Source of the DNA: Coprococcus sp. OM04-5BH
Lineage (GTDB): Bacteria > Bacillota > Clostridia > Lachnospirales > Lachnospiraceae
Length of the DNA stretch: 64,000 bases
Reading direction: 5' to 3'
Assembly (NCBI RefSeq): GCF_003482105.1
Contig: NZ_QULM01000004.1
Location: 1 to 64,000 of the forward strand
Shown here: positions 45,677-55,179 of the stretch, piece after piece
How the letters are laid out: each line of letters opens with the position of its first letter
Numbering within the stretch: position 1 is the first letter of the stretch
Translations under genes and position numbers: made by a program
The notes under the pieces: generated by a model
Databases searched by the model: none
Seen by the model: only the letters and a program-made list of their open reading frames with translations
What the model was told of the DNA's origin: nothing

Positions 45677-45826
45677 AAAAATAATCTCCAAACTGAGTAA
45701 TTTTATCTTACATCAGTTTGAAGGTTTACACAAACTTTGAGATACTCCCATTGATGAAAATAATGCAAACTATAGTAAAAAATAATAAGTTATATAATCT
45801 TTCGCATGAGATTGTAAAATATCACA

Positions 45827-45868
45827 AAAGCGGCATGCTAGTCCATTTGAACCAACATGCCGCTTTAT
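45827..45868. terminator. Bidirectional terminator
   Basis: AAAGCGGCATG (45827-45837) pairs perfectly with CATGCCGCTTT (45856-45866), with A/T runs on both sides. It would end the minus-strand nuclease gene and any plus-strand reading from the insertion element. Confidence 0.7.
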
Positions 45869-45941
45869 TATGTCGTATACTCTTATACACATACGGATTA
45901 TTATTTTTACTGGCCAGTGCCCCTGAAAGTGATTCTTGGTA

Positions 45942-46931
45942 TCATTTACTGTCCTGTATCTCACTTATATATTTCTGTGCTTCGCCCTGGGAGATCTCAC
46001 ACTCATCAGCTATCTGGGCAAGAGATTTACCCTTCTGGAGTTTCTTTGCTATCTGCAGTAATAAATTTTGTTTCGCACCTTTCTCCATCCCCTGCTTAAT
46101 CCCCTGCTTAATTCCTTGCTCAATTCCCTGTTCAATTCCCTGTTGTATAAGCCTGTCACTTAATGCTACATAATCTTCGTCACCCATTTCAGTCACCTTC
46201 TCCCTGATAAGATCGTCATTGTTTAACAGATTGTCTTCTATGTTGTGCAATGACGTTACTAATAGTTCAACTTCATTTGCATTAAGTATACCATTCTCAT
46301 GGAGATTATCCAATTCCTTTTTTGCGTCAAGCTTGAAATGATACAGGGCTTCGGCGAGCTTTAATTTTGTTCTTTTTGTATAATGTTTTGCTTTTAACAT
46401 ACGGCTGTATAGCTGAACTTGTTGGAAGGGGATTAGGAGATACATTTTCTTTCTTGAAAGCTCGGATACGGTTTCGCTGGCGGATATACAGGGAAGTTCA
46501 TAAGTGACCATCTTACCATTCGGCAGGTGCAGGTTGACAGTTATCTTATCCTCTTTATTGGCGCCTGCCAGGAATACCACAGCCTGCAGGGGCATTATTA
46601 TCTCTATTTCATATCTGCCGTCTGAGACTCTGGTGATATCACCATTTTGTCTTAGGCCGCGGATTGTTTCTTTCATGCCGTATTCCACCATTCGTATAGC
46701 CATATTACCTTCTAATAACTGGTATTCGATGTGGTATCGGCAGCTTTCAATTTCAAGAAACATATCCATATAGGTTGTATTCTCGCCGGAATCAATGTTT
46801 TGCTCTTTGTCAAGAAATATTATATCTGCGTCTTCTGAGTGATGCTTTGAAAAAACAGAATTAATCATTAGAATTAACAGCCTGGGGCATGATTCACATA
46901 CCCGCTTTATTTCTTTGTCGTAAAATGCCAA
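45942..46931 (-). CDS. Rpn/PD-(D/E)XK nuclease-family protein
   Basis: 329 residues of the group annotated as PD-(D/E)XK nuclease or recombination-promoting (Rpn-type) nuclease. The core DMFLEIESCRYHIEYQL has the E-x-Q ending of this fold. The C-terminal part has several GIEQGIEQGIKQG units and then a helical tail (LAQIADECEISQGEAQKYI) resembling a helix-turn-helix. The start is TTG at 46931: AAGGAGG sits six bases upstream and no ATG is suitably placed. It stands alone, bounded by a terminator. Such genes are numerous in Lachnospiraceae and often regarded as mobile or defence-related. Confidence 0.82.
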   Translation of the reverse strand: MAFYDKEIKRVCESCPRLLILMINSVFSKHHSEDADIIFLDKEQNIDSGENTTYMDMFLEIESCRYHIEYQLLEGNMAIRMVEYGMKETIRGLRQNGDITRVSDGRYEIEIIMPLQAVVFLAGANKEDKITVNLHLPNGKMVTYELPCISASETVSELSRKKMYLLIPFQQVQLYSRMLKAKHYTKRTKLKLAEALYHFKLDAKKELDNLHENGILNANEVELLVTSLHNIEDNLLNNDDLIREKVTEMGDEDYVALSDRLIQQGIEQGIEQGIKQGIKQGMEKGAKQNLLLQIAKKLQKGKSLAQIADECEISQGEAQKYISEIQDSK

Positions 46932-47438
46932 GTTCTACCTCCTTAAAATAATGAAAAATTGTATTTGTTTAATTTAGATTTGATCAAATAGGTTAAATAT
47001 GGATTGCAATCGTTCAAATAATTATCTGGCTGTACAATAAATCATTTTTGCGGGGATGTCAAAAGTCAAGTGACTATCTGAACGTCATTTGGGAGAAAAT
47101 AGATATTTTTGTAGAGAAGCAATTAATAAGCGGGAGAAAAATTCAAGAAAAAGTATTTTTTTACTGGAAATAGCATAAATGTAGTACACCTGGCTTGAGA
47201 TTATGAAGTGCCAATGTTAATAGAAATTTTATATCTATACAGATTGTATAGTGACTAGGGATGTAAGATGCTGAAAATAAAGGAAAGGGTATTTGAGGAT
47301 AATACATTTTGTACTAAAAAGCAAAGAAATTATAAAAATAACTGCAAGAAATCTTAGAACTCCAAAATACTTCTTTACAAAATGTTGTGACTGTGAAATC
47401 AAATCATCCTGCATTCCCAGAATTGCTCATGAACCAAC
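46932..47438. other. Gap between nuclease and histidine kinase genes
   Basis: I see no gene, tRNA or convincing hairpin here. The sequence is A/T-rich, and the first 40 bases hold the nuclease ribosome site. Confidence 0.4.
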
Positions 47439-48710
47439 TCATCTCCCATCCCTAAACATGATCGTAAACACACTGCCTTGGGGTTCATTATCCGCTACCG
47501 TCAACTCTGCATTATGCAGATCGGCAATACTTTTAGCGATGCTAAGTCCAAGTCCGAAGTGAGTGGCAGGGGTGTTGCGGCGGTGATAAAAGGTTTCAAA
47601 GATGTGTGGTCTATCTTCATCGCTTATGCCATGACCGGTATCTGCTACCCTGTAACACAAGTGCGTATCACACAGGGATACGGACAGAGTGATTTGTCCC
47701 GCTGAAGTGCAGGATATGGCGTTATCAACCAGGATGGACAGGCACTGGAGCATCCTGTCTCTGTCCATGGAGATGAGGGGCAGTGGTTCCTCCGGCAATG
47801 AAACTGTAAAGTTCAGCTCCTTTTGCAGGGCGACGGCCTCGAAACGGCTATAGCAGTCTATGAGAACATCCTCCGGATGGGAGTTTTTGAAATTATCTTT
47901 CCCGGATTTTTTTATATCTGCAAATGTCAGAAGGTTGTTTATCATATCGGTCATCCTGCCACATTCCCCAGTGGCGGTGGTTATGTAGTCATTTTCTTCA
48001 CTGCTTTGATTATTTTCTGACAGTCCACTTAAGCAGGATTTTACAATGGTCAGGGGAGTTTTTAACTCATGAGATGCCACGGCTATAAAGAGATCCTGTT
48101 TCTCGTAGGCGTCTTTTACCGGGGCAAGAACCTTTATTATAAAGAAGTAAGAGAAGACAGCCAAAAGCAGTATGGCAGCCAGAGTTACAACAAAAAATAA
48201 TATGCTCATTTTTATTTTATAATTGGTGATGATCTTATTATTGAACAGAGTATGGACGGTGTAATAAGTGCCACCAATATTAACGACACTGTAGCTGTTC
48301 CAGTATTTGATGTGGTTATAGCTTACTGTGTAGAAACGTCGATATGAATTTCCTCTGTTGATGGCACTGTAATAGTCATCCCAGTACCGGGGCTGGTTAT
48401 ATGGTGTTTCAAGGGCGAGAATAGAACTGTTGTCCTTAAAACTATTGGTTGACATAACTGCGTTGCCGCTTCGCAGTATATCTATGTTGATGTTATTGGC
48501 TTTGTATTCATTTAGGATAGACATATCTATAGAATTTGACTGCTCAAGATATGAATATAAAAGATTTGCATCCTTGGAGTATGAGGCATATGAGCTGTTA
48601 GTGTATTCCTGTATTACGGTGCGTAGAAGCAGGGATGCCATTACGATAAGGATCAAAGCAATAACCGAAGCCAGAAATATAGTGAGTTTTTTTCTAAGCT
48701 GTTCTATCAT
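47439..48710 (-). CDS. Sensor histidine kinase
   Basis: 423 residues. One membrane span (about residues 7-28), an extracellular sensor of about 130 residues rich in Y, N and S, a second span (about 165-190), then HisKA with H214 in VASHELKTPLT and an HATPase domain with DNAISCT (N box), DTGHGISDED (G1) and FGLGLSIAKSIA (G2). It autophosphorylates and passes phosphate to the regulator encoded just upstream. Start at 48710 is set by AAAGGAGGAG eight bases before; longer in-frame starts run into the repeat array. A wide sensor loop is consistent with ligand sensing at the surface. Confidence 0.93.
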   Translation of the reverse strand: MIEQLRKKLTIFLASVIALILIVMASLLLRTVIQEYTNSSYASYSKDANLLYSYLEQSNSIDMSILNEYKANNINIDILRSGNAVMSTNSFKDNSSILALETPYNQPRYWDDYYSAINRGNSYRRFYTVSYNHIKYWNSYSVVNIGGTYYTVHTLFNNKIITNYKIKMSILFFVVTLAAILLLAVFSYFFIIKVLAPVKDAYEKQDLFIAVASHELKTPLTIVKSCLSGLSENNQSSEENDYITTATGECGRMTDMINNLLTFADIKKSGKDNFKNSHPEDVLIDCYSRFEAVALQKELNFTVSLPEEPLPLISMDRDRMLQCLSILVDNAISCTSAGQITLSVSLCDTHLCYRVADTGHGISDEDRPHIFETFYHRRNTPATHFGLGLSIAKSIADLHNAELTVADNEPQGSVFTIMFRDGR

Positions 48711-48734
48711 ATGCTGGCTCCTCCTTTCATTAAT

Positions 48735-48876
48735 TGTAATCCCCATAGAGTCCCATTTTTCAACAACAGCAATCCTCATAGAGACCTCTTTCTTCAACAA
48801 CAGCAATCCCCGTAGAGTTCTCGTTTCATCAGCAACAGTAATCCCATAGAACCTTCTTTTTTTATAACTGCAATCC
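48735..48876 (-). repeat. Imperfect 34-bp tandem repeats between regulator and kinase genes
   Basis: The heptamer G(T/C)AATCC recurs at 48735, 48769, 48803, 48838 and 48870 (spacing 34, 34, 35, 32), followed in most copies by CATAGAG and a TTTCAACAAC-like tail. On the minus strand this region is the mRNA between the two genes of the operon. No CRISPR-like unique spacers are present. Confidence 0.65.
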
Positions 48877-48934
48877 AAACAGTGACACTTAACTATTCAT
48901 AGCTATATCTGTCTATTTTGTTTTCTGGCTGCTA

Positions 48935-49627
48935 TCATTCCTTTATTTTCTCTCCTTCATCCACAAGGGCGTAGCCGCTTCCGTAGACACCCTTTATCAC
49001 AAGCCTGCTGTTTATGGTCTTTAATCGGTTTCTGAGAAAATAAACATAGTTAAGGATATTGCCATTTCCCACGTTTGAGTTGAGACCCCATATGGCATCA
49101 ATTATCTCGTCGTGGGTTACTAGCTTACCTGCAGATCTGAGTAACAGCTGGAACAACTGGGCTTCACGGTTTGTAAGCTGCACCGACTGGTCGCCGTGTC
49201 TGATGGTGTGGCTGTCTATAAGATATTCAATATCTCCGTATGAATAGTCAAATGAATGTACTTTGTTTGCCCTTCTATACAGGGCAAATATCCTGGCAAG
49301 CAGTTCGTCAGGTTCAAATGGCTTCACCACATAGTCATCGGCACCCAGGGAAAAGGCAGCAGTTTTATTTTCAAGGGTACCAAGTGCCGTGAGCATTATT
49401 ACAGGAATTGAGATCCTGTCAAAATATAGCTGGTTAAGGATATCGAGACCGGACATGTCGGGAAGCATCCAGTCAAGTACCATAATATCTATGTCGGTGC
49501 CGGAATATATTAGCTCGGTGCACTGCCTTCCTGTGCCGCACAGAGTTACAGCAATGCCTTTTTCTTCCATTTGCCTTTTTAAAATATTTCCAATATTGAT
49601 GTCATCTTCTACAAGCAGCAGTTTCAT
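48935..49627 (-). CDS. OmpR/PhoB-type response regulator
   Basis: 230 residues. Receiver domain with acidic pair in LLVEDD, phospho-acceptor aspartate in IMVLDWMLPD, conserved T in IMLTALG and K in DDYVVKPFEP, then a winged-helix domain (LTNREAQLFQLLLRSAGKLVTHDEI and NYVYFLRNRLK). Start at 49627 is supported by GGAG six bases upstream. It is the first gene of the operon with the kinase. The divergent operon beginning at 49904 is the natural target. Confidence 0.93.
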   Translation of the reverse strand: MKLLLVEDDINIGNILKRQMEEKGIAVTLCGTGRQCTELIYSGTDIDIMVLDWMLPDMSGLDILNQLYFDRISIPVIMLTALGTLENKTAAFSLGADDYVVKPFEPDELLARIFALYRRANKVHSFDYSYGDIEYLIDSHTIRHGDQSVQLTNREAQLFQLLLRSAGKLVTHDEIIDAIWGLNSNVGNGNILNYVYFLRNRLKTINSRLVIKGVYGSGYALVDEGEKIKE

Positions 49628-49758
49628 GCAGATCTCCATTTCCATAGTGATGTGGGCATAGCCAATACCCTGTTACCATACTAATCTATTTTAACGATGT
49701 TTAAAAGGAATATGTGCAAATTAGATATTTTTTAGACAATTCACTCTTACACAGATGA

Positions 49759-49764
49759 TACAAT
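49759..49764 (+). promoter_or_regulatory. Candidate -10 box of the solute-binding protein operon
   Basis: TACAAT with an extended TG; the -35 box is poor (GACAAT, 18 bases upstream), typical of a promoter that needs an activator such as the divergent regulator. A short hairpin ATGCG/CGCAT follows near 49819-49835. Confidence 0.4.
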
Positions 49765-49843
49765 CTGAATAAGGATAGGGTGTAATACATGCCGATCTGC
49801 CATCGAGAGATTGTGCACATGCGTTGGAGACGCATATTGGAAT

Positions 49844-49882
49844 GGCAACACCAAACAGGCAAATTTTAAATGGGCTGATGTT
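49844..49882 (+). repeat. Dispersed leader element, copy A (long form)
   Basis: GGCAACACCAAACAGGCAAA followed by TTTTAAATGGGCTGATGTT, ending 21 bases before the ATG. The same 39-base arrangement occurs at 53990-54027 with few changes. Confidence 0.75.
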
Positions 49883-49903
49883 GAAAAAAGGGGGAGATAA
49901 CTA

Positions 49904-52216
49904 ATGAAACAAACAGGGAAAATGACAATATTATTTCTACTTATATTAATAACCGGATTGCTCTGCGGCGGTTGTGGTGCAGGGAGTTCGAATGAGGCAG
50001 ATAAAACAGGATCAACTGCTACAGAGCTGACTTCCTACCAACAGGCACAGCTTACCCTGGGGCAGATCTGTGGCTTTGGCAAGGTCGGAGATCAGTATGT
50101 GATGGTGGGAGCCGATGAAAATGGTGAGTACATAAAGCTTACAGGAGAAGCACTTGATGGTGAGTTCACCCGGGAGAAGCTGGAGCTTACGGGACTGATA
50201 TCCGGGACAGATATGCTTTCTGCGGCATATATCTGTCAGGATGGCAGCATTTACCTTGCAGCAAGTAGTGTGGGTACAGGAAACAGCATAATAAGCAGGA
50301 TCGCAGTGATCACACCGGAGAATGAGCTTCGTATCCTGTCAGAGGAAATTGACGGAAATGTAGACAGTATAAGACTTCTTGACGACGGCTCAGGTTATGT
50401 AATTTCCTGTTCCGGAGACAATATATACTGTTTTGATATGAAGGGGCAGGAGAGATGGGATATAAGTGATGTGAGCTGTACAGATATGTGTGTTGCCGGG
50501 GACAGTCTTGTGGTCCTTACGGAACGCAACATTCTTGTCTATGATGTGAGCAATGGAAGCCTTGATACCACAATCTCATCCTTTGATGGTACTATGGCGG
50601 AGGGACTGTCAGAGACTGCGGCGGAGAAGGGAAAGGACTCCTTAAGCTGCAGCAATATCATGCAATATGATAAAGGTACGGATCAGCTATACATTGTGTT
50701 AAACACGGGGATATTTGCCTATAAGCTGTCAGACAGGCTGGGCATAAAGATCACAACCTTTAAGAATACCGGCAGGATATATGACTTTGTAATTGAAGCC
50801 GAAGATACATTTGCAGTGGTGGAAGCGGGCTTAAATAACAAGAAGAATATTGTTGTATACTCTTCCTCTGACACCTATGCTTCCGGGGATAAGGGGCAGC
50901 CACAGACGGAGAAGAAGCAGGTTACCCTGTATTCTCTGTATTATTCCGAAACCTATGAAACTCTTGTGTCCTGGTATATGGGAGACAATCCTGACATGGA
51001 TATAGAGTACATCTGGGGTGTGGATGACCAAAACGGCATATCTGAAAGTGACGCCATAAATTCCCTGAATACACAGCTGTTGGCAGGGGAAGGGCCGGAT
51101 GTGCTCATTATGGATGGTCTGAATGTTAAGAGCTATGAGGATACGGGAGTGCTTATGGAGCTGTCCCGGGTTCTTGAAGATATACAGCAGGAAAATCCTG
51201 ACTGCCTTGAAAATGTCCTTAATACATACCGGAATCCTGACGGTTCAATATACGCCGTTCCTGCCTATGAGACATTTACAGCGGTGGTGGCACCGGGCAG
51301 TGAGATAGGAGATCTTACGGATGTGGAGTCGCTTGTTATATACATGAACAGTCTGGACAAGCCTGCAAATGAAAGTGATATGTCGTTTTATTATTGGGAG
51401 TGTTACTTTGACACATTGTATCCCCTTTATGCGTCAGACATTGTTGACATGCATGGGACTTACAACAGGGAAAGGCTTAAGGAATTTCTGACAGACCTTA
51501 AGTCCATGTATGATGCCGGAATGGCGAGGACCACTAAAGAGCAGATAGCTGACTGGACTGCAAAATACGGAACCTATGAGGAGCAGACGAAGAAGGCTGT
51601 AAATAGTGCCTATATGAGTTCCCTGTTCAACAGAGACTGGTCAGGCAGGAGATTTGCCCTGGTGGATATGAAGTCTGAGCTGGAAGTCCAGTATTTCTAC
51701 AGCATAAAGGAGGATGCGATAGTGGGCATGGAAGAAAACACTGCAAATGCTGACTACGAATACATGCTGTGGGGAAATGACGAGGGTGCGGTGTATACGC
51801 CAAACACGATATTTGCCATAAATAATAAGGAAGACAATCGGGACAATGGAATCCGGTTTGTTAAAGACATGTTCGGAGTAGATGTGCAGAAAATGTATTA
51901 TGGCATTGATGTTGCAAATCCTGTAAATATAGACGGCATCCGGGCAAGCAATGAGATGGCTCTGGAGATGGGGACTCCGGGAGGAGGTATCAAGGTTGGT
52001 GAAAATCAATATCTGGATTGGTCCTACTGGCGTACCGACGAGTACCTTGAGGATTATATAGACAAGCTCAGACAGCTTAAGGTGCCGTCAAATACTGATG
52101 CCAGGATCAGAAATATGATAAGGGACAACATGGCTGATTACCTTGAGGGAGGGGTGAGCCTTGATGATACAATGGATGCCGTTGACAGTGCACTTTCAGT
52201 TTATTTAAGCGAGTGA
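49904..52216 (+). CDS. Lipoprotein solute-binding protein with N-terminal propeller-like domain
   Basis: 770 residues. A signal peptide ends in a lipobox (LCGGC, lipidated C24). Residues 45-330 are repeated short strands (YVMVGADENGEYIKL, SIYLAASSVG, NIYCFDMKGQERWD, NILVYDVSNG) like a beta propeller. From about 345 the protein follows family 1 sugar-binding proteins of ABC importers (LYYSETYETLVSWYMGDNPDMDIEYIWG, LLAGEGPDVLIMDGL, YAVPAYETF). So it is about twice the normal size and combines two ligand-binding modules on the outer membrane face. GGGGGAG precedes the ATG; the permease gene follows with no gap. Confidence 0.87.
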   Translation: MKQTGKMTILFLLILITGLLCGGCGAGSSNEADKTGSTATELTSYQQAQLTLGQICGFGKVGDQYVMVGADENGEYIKLTGEALDGEFTREKLELTGLISGTDMLSAAYICQDGSIYLAASSVGTGNSIISRIAVITPENELRILSEEIDGNVDSIRLLDDGSGYVISCSGDNIYCFDMKGQERWDISDVSCTDMCVAGDSLVVLTERNILVYDVSNGSLDTTISSFDGTMAEGLSETAAEKGKDSLSCSNIMQYDKGTDQLYIVLNTGIFAYKLSDRLGIKITTFKNTGRIYDFVIEAEDTFAVVEAGLNNKKNIVVYSSSDTYASGDKGQPQTEKKQVTLYSLYYSETYETLVSWYMGDNPDMDIEYIWGVDDQNGISESDAINSLNTQLLAGEGPDVLIMDGLNVKSYEDTGVLMELSRVLEDIQQENPDCLENVLNTYRNPDGSIYAVPAYETFTAVVAPGSEIGDLTDVESLVIYMNSLDKPANESDMSFYYWECYFDTLYPLYASDIVDMHGTYNRERLKEFLTDLKSMYDAGMARTTKEQIADWTAKYGTYEEQTKKAVNSAYMSSLFNRDWSGRRFALVDMKSELEVQYFYSIKEDAIVGMEENTANADYEYMLWGNDEGAVYTPNTIFAINNKEDNRDNGIRFVKDMFGVDVQKMYYGIDVANPVNIDGIRASNEMALEMGTPGGGIKVGENQYLDWSYWRTDEYLEDYIDKLRQLKVPSNTDARIRNMIRDNMADYLEGGVSLDDTMDAVDSALSVYLSE

Positions 52217-52221
52217 TTTAT

Positions 52222-53958
52222 ATGAGAAAAAAAGACAAAATGTACCCGTTCATAGTTCCGGGATTTGCAGGTGTCATGATCTTTGTAGTGCTTCCTCTGG
52301 CAGATGTGTTCGTATCATCCTTCAGGAGAGGCGGTCAGGGAAGCTTTGTGGGTTTGACAAATTACAGTGTAGTTCTTGATAATCAGGCATTTAGGCTGGC
52401 AGCAGGAAATTCGTTGCTTTTTGAACTGGTGAGTGTTCCATTATTGATAGTTGTATCGTTGGTGGTGGCTATAGAGGTTTATGAAATGAAAGGCAATATA
52501 GTGAAGTTCGCTTTTCTCATTCCTCTTGCAATCCCATCTAATTCCCTGGCAGTGGTTTGGAAGATATTGTTTGCTGAAAATGGAATAGTAAATGGACTTA
52601 TCACAAAGGCAGGGGGCACACCCATAAGCTTCTTCACAGGAAGGGCGGTGTTCCGGTTATTTGTGGGAACATTTGTATTTAAGAACATTGGCTACAATAT
52701 GCTTATATGGCTTGCGGGATTATCTGCCATACCCACTGAGATATATGAGGCCGCCAGGGTTGACGGAGCAGGCAGGTTTACAAGGATTTTTAAGATCACA
52801 CTTCCGAATATGAAGCGGTCGTTTTTCATAGTGGCTATGCTGTCGGTGGTGAATTCCCTTAAGATATTCAGGGAGCAATATCTCATGGCGGGAGGATATC
52901 CGGATACTACCATATATCAGCTCCAGCATATATTTAACAACTGGTTTGAGAAGCTGGAGCTTGGCAAATTAACTGCCGGAGCGGTTATGACGGCAGTGGT
53001 GTTCTTCGGACTCATACTTATCATAAGGGTGATCTGTCTCACGGACTGGCATACGATCTATACAAGGCTGCGGGGAGGCAATGGAAGCTATAGGTTGATA
53101 AAGGATATACCGGCAAGGCTGCTGCATATCCTGATACGGATATTTGTCATATCAGCCGCAGTGGCATCAGTCATGCCTCTTGTATTTCTTATATGTGGTA
53201 CATTCACAAATGAAGTGGAGCTGGATCAGATACTGGCATCTGTTATAGGAGATGGCATGGGCTATGCTACATGGCATTTCATACCTCTTTATCCCACCGT
53301 TAAAAATGTGGTTGAACTGTTATTTGACACTCCTGAATACTATGTGCTTTTCTGGAATTCCGTGAAGATAGTAGGCGTTGTGATAGCGGGGCAGCTTTTA
53401 TTTGCAGTGCCGGCAGCATGGGGACTTGCCAGGAGCCGCAGCAGATGGGCAAAGCTGATATTTGGACTTTATATGTTCTGTATGATACTGCCGTTTCAGG
53501 TTACCATGCTGTCCCAGTACATAGTGCTTAACGGCATGCATATGATAAATACCCATTGGGCGATCATATTACCGCTGGTGTTTTCTACATTTCCCATATT
53601 TATCATGTTCAGTGCCTTTGAACAGGTGCCGGCTTCAGTGGTGGAGGCTGCAAGGCTTGACGGAGCAGGGGGCTTCAGGATATTTGCCCACATGGCTGTG
53701 CCCATAGCAAGGAAGGGGATACTTTCAGCGGCTATATTGGGATTTCTTGAATACTGGAATATAGTTGAGCAGCCGGTGGTGTTCCTCAGGGACAAGTCAC
53801 TGTGGCCTCTGTCGGTGTATCTGCCGGAGGTGTCGGCAGGAGGGGCCGGCAGAGCATTTGCATTTGCCCTGTTTAGCTGCATACCGTCTCTTATTGTATT
53901 TTATATAGGAAGAGACGTGTTGGCAGAGGGCATATCCATAGGCTCCTCTGACGACTGA
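52222..53958 (+). CDS. Fused two-permease ABC transporter protein (MalF-MalG type)
   Basis: 578 residues holding two complete ABC sugar-permease halves in one chain. The first half has the EAA loop EAARVDGAGRFTRIFKITLP (about 176-195) and the second EAARLDGAGGFRIFAHMAVP (about 475-494); both face the cytoplasm and bind an ATPase. Normally these are two genes. The linker lies near residue 290 (YTRLRGGNGSYRLIKDI). ATG 52222 is chosen; a GTG at 52213 overlapping the previous stop would add three residues. No ATP-binding subunit is encoded nearby, so a shared MsmX-type ATPase would be needed. Confidence 0.87.
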   Translation: MRKKDKMYPFIVPGFAGVMIFVVLPLADVFVSSFRRGGQGSFVGLTNYSVVLDNQAFRLAAGNSLLFELVSVPLLIVVSLVVAIEVYEMKGNIVKFAFLIPLAIPSNSLAVVWKILFAENGIVNGLITKAGGTPISFFTGRAVFRLFVGTFVFKNIGYNMLIWLAGLSAIPTEIYEAARVDGAGRFTRIFKITLPNMKRSFFIVAMLSVVNSLKIFREQYLMAGGYPDTTIYQLQHIFNNWFEKLELGKLTAGAVMTAVVFFGLILIIRVICLTDWHTIYTRLRGGNGSYRLIKDIPARLLHILIRIFVISAAVASVMPLVFLICGTFTNEVELDQILASVIGDGMGYATWHFIPLYPTVKNVVELLFDTPEYYVLFWNSVKIVGVVIAGQLLFAVPAAWGLARSRSRWAKLIFGLYMFCMILPFQVTMLSQYIVLNGMHMINTHWAIILPLVFSTFPIFIMFSAFEQVPASVVEAARLDGAGGFRIFAHMAVPIARKGILSAAILGFLEYWNIVEQPVVFLRDKSLWPLSVYLPEVSAGGAGRAFAFALFSCIPSLIVFYIGRDVLAEGISIGSSDD

Positions 53959-53989
53959 TATTCAACAGATTGTGCCCATGAAACCAGGG

Positions 53990-54027
53990 GGCAACACCAG
54001 ACAGGCAAAGTTTAATGGGCTGATGTT
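53990..54027 (+). repeat. Dispersed leader element, copy B (long form)
   Basis: GGCAACACCAGACAGGCAAA followed by GTTTAATGGGCTGATGTT, 28 bases before the ATG at 54056. The sequence AGATTGTGCCCATG just before it also has a counterpart (AGATTGTGCACATG) before copy A. Confidence 0.75.
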
Positions 54028-54055
54028 TGACATAAGGAGATAAGGAGGTGGGGTT

Positions 54056-55126
54056 ATGAGACATAGAAGGATAAGAGGCTCGAAGGGAAATGGAGGCTCC
54101 GGTAAGAAAAGAATTGTGAGGATAGTGGCGGTATTTTTGGCTGTGGTATTTGCCGGCACAGTTATGGCAAGATGGGCAGCCACTGCACTGACTCCCAGAG
54201 TGGAGGTCATGTATGGAGCGTCCGGAACCATATCAAGGGACGTACTCCGGGAAGTGGTGGTTGAAAGTGATAAGAAAACTCCCGTGTATGTGTACCCGGA
54301 GCTTATGGTCAGTGAGATATATGTATCTTCCGGAAAGCAGGTGAGCAAAGGTGACAGGCTCCTGAGGGTGGATCCCCATGAAGCCGGATCTCTGTATCTG
54401 GAGAAGAAGCTTGAGCGTAAGAACCTTATGGATGGCTATTGGTATACCTGGGGTGATGAGAGAAATGTAATGGATGATAAGTTGGCAGATATAGACGCTG
54501 ATATTCTAAGGCTGGAGACACTTATGGAAAATGATGGGCTGATCTGCTCGGAGTTTGATGGAGTTATCTCAGAGCTTAGACTTGAGGTCGGGCGCAGGAC
54601 TACAGATGAGGCGGCTATAGTGGTTATGGAGAAGGCAGATGAGTACACTCTCAGAATGTCTGTGACGGAGGGGGAAAAGCAGTACATAGAGACAGGTGAC
54701 AGAGTGACGGTACAGATAGATGACAGAAAAGTTAACACTGAGGTTTCTGCCCTGTACAAGAATGGGGCAAATGATCAGTGCTATGTGGTCGAGGCGGTGA
54801 TCTCCGGAGATGTGTTCAATGTGGGGGACAGCGTGCTTACAGATATATCCCATCAGTCTGACAAGTATGATTTCGTGGTGCCTGTGTCAGCCATACATGC
54901 GGACACCCTTGGTTCCTATGTGTTGGTGGAGCGGTCCAAGGAGACTATTCTCGGAACAGAGACTGTGGCAGCAAAGGTATATGTGAAGGTGGGAGATACA
55001 AATAATTACGAGGTAGGAATTTCAGGTGAAGCCCTGACATCAGATGACAGGATCATAGTAAGTGCTGATAAGAAGGTGGAGGCAGGGGATACAGTTCTTG
55101 AAAAGACTGTGTCAGGTGTTAAATGA
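54056..55126 (+). CDS. Membrane-fusion (HlyD/RND adaptor-like) protein
   Basis: 356 residues. A basic N-terminus and one membrane span (about 20-40) anchor it; the rest is outside. A short barrel-sandwich segment VYVYPELMVSEIYVSSGKQVSKGDRLLRVD, a helical hairpin (about 120-160), the second lipoyl half (GLICSEFDGVISELRLEVGRRTTDEAAIVVM) and a beta-barrel follow. Such adaptors in Gram-positives work with MacB-like ABC exporters. AAGGAGGTGG precedes the ATG. The next gene carries a MacB-like extracellular domain, supporting a joint role. Confidence 0.82.
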   Translation: MRHRRIRGSKGNGGSGKKRIVRIVAVFLAVVFAGTVMARWAATALTPRVEVMYGASGTISRDVLREVVVESDKKTPVYVYPELMVSEIYVSSGKQVSKGDRLLRVDPHEAGSLYLEKKLERKNLMDGYWYTWGDERNVMDDKLADIDADILRLETLMENDGLICSEFDGVISELRLEVGRRTTDEAAIVVMEKADEYTLRMSVTEGEKQYIETGDRVTVQIDDRKVNTEVSALYKNGANDQCYVVEAVISGDVFNVGDSVLTDISHQSDKYDFVVPVSAIHADTLGSYVLVERSKETILGTETVAAKVYVKVGDTNNYEVGISGEALTSDDRIIVSADKKVEAGDTVLEKTVSGVK

Positions 55127-55142
55127 AAACCTGACATGTAGC

Positions 55143-55159
55143 TTTAATGGGCTGATGTT
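55143..55159 (+). repeat. Dispersed leader element, copy C (short form)
   Basis: TTTAATGGGCTGATGTT, 20 bases before the ATG at 55180, between the adaptor and MacB-like genes. Confidence 0.75.
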
Positions 55160-55179
55160 CAAAAGACAGGTGGATAAAT

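Larger units (their letters stand above)
44271..45747 (-). mobile_element. IS256-family insertion sequence
   Basis: One transposase gene lies between imperfect inverted repeats: left GACCGTTTCAAGTTTTGTGT (from 44271) and right, read on the minus strand, GAGTATCTCAAAGTTTGTGT (from 45747), with 18 of 25 bases equal. The 7-base sequence CCATTGA flanks both ends (44264-44270 and 45748-45754), as expected for the 8-9 base target copy of this family. It also holds a hairpin at 44331-44363 that would block transcription through the left end. Confidence 0.85.

Noticed and set aside
48735-48876. Possible CRISPR array
   Set aside because: The units are contiguous imperfect tandem repeats without unique spacers, and no cas gene is present.
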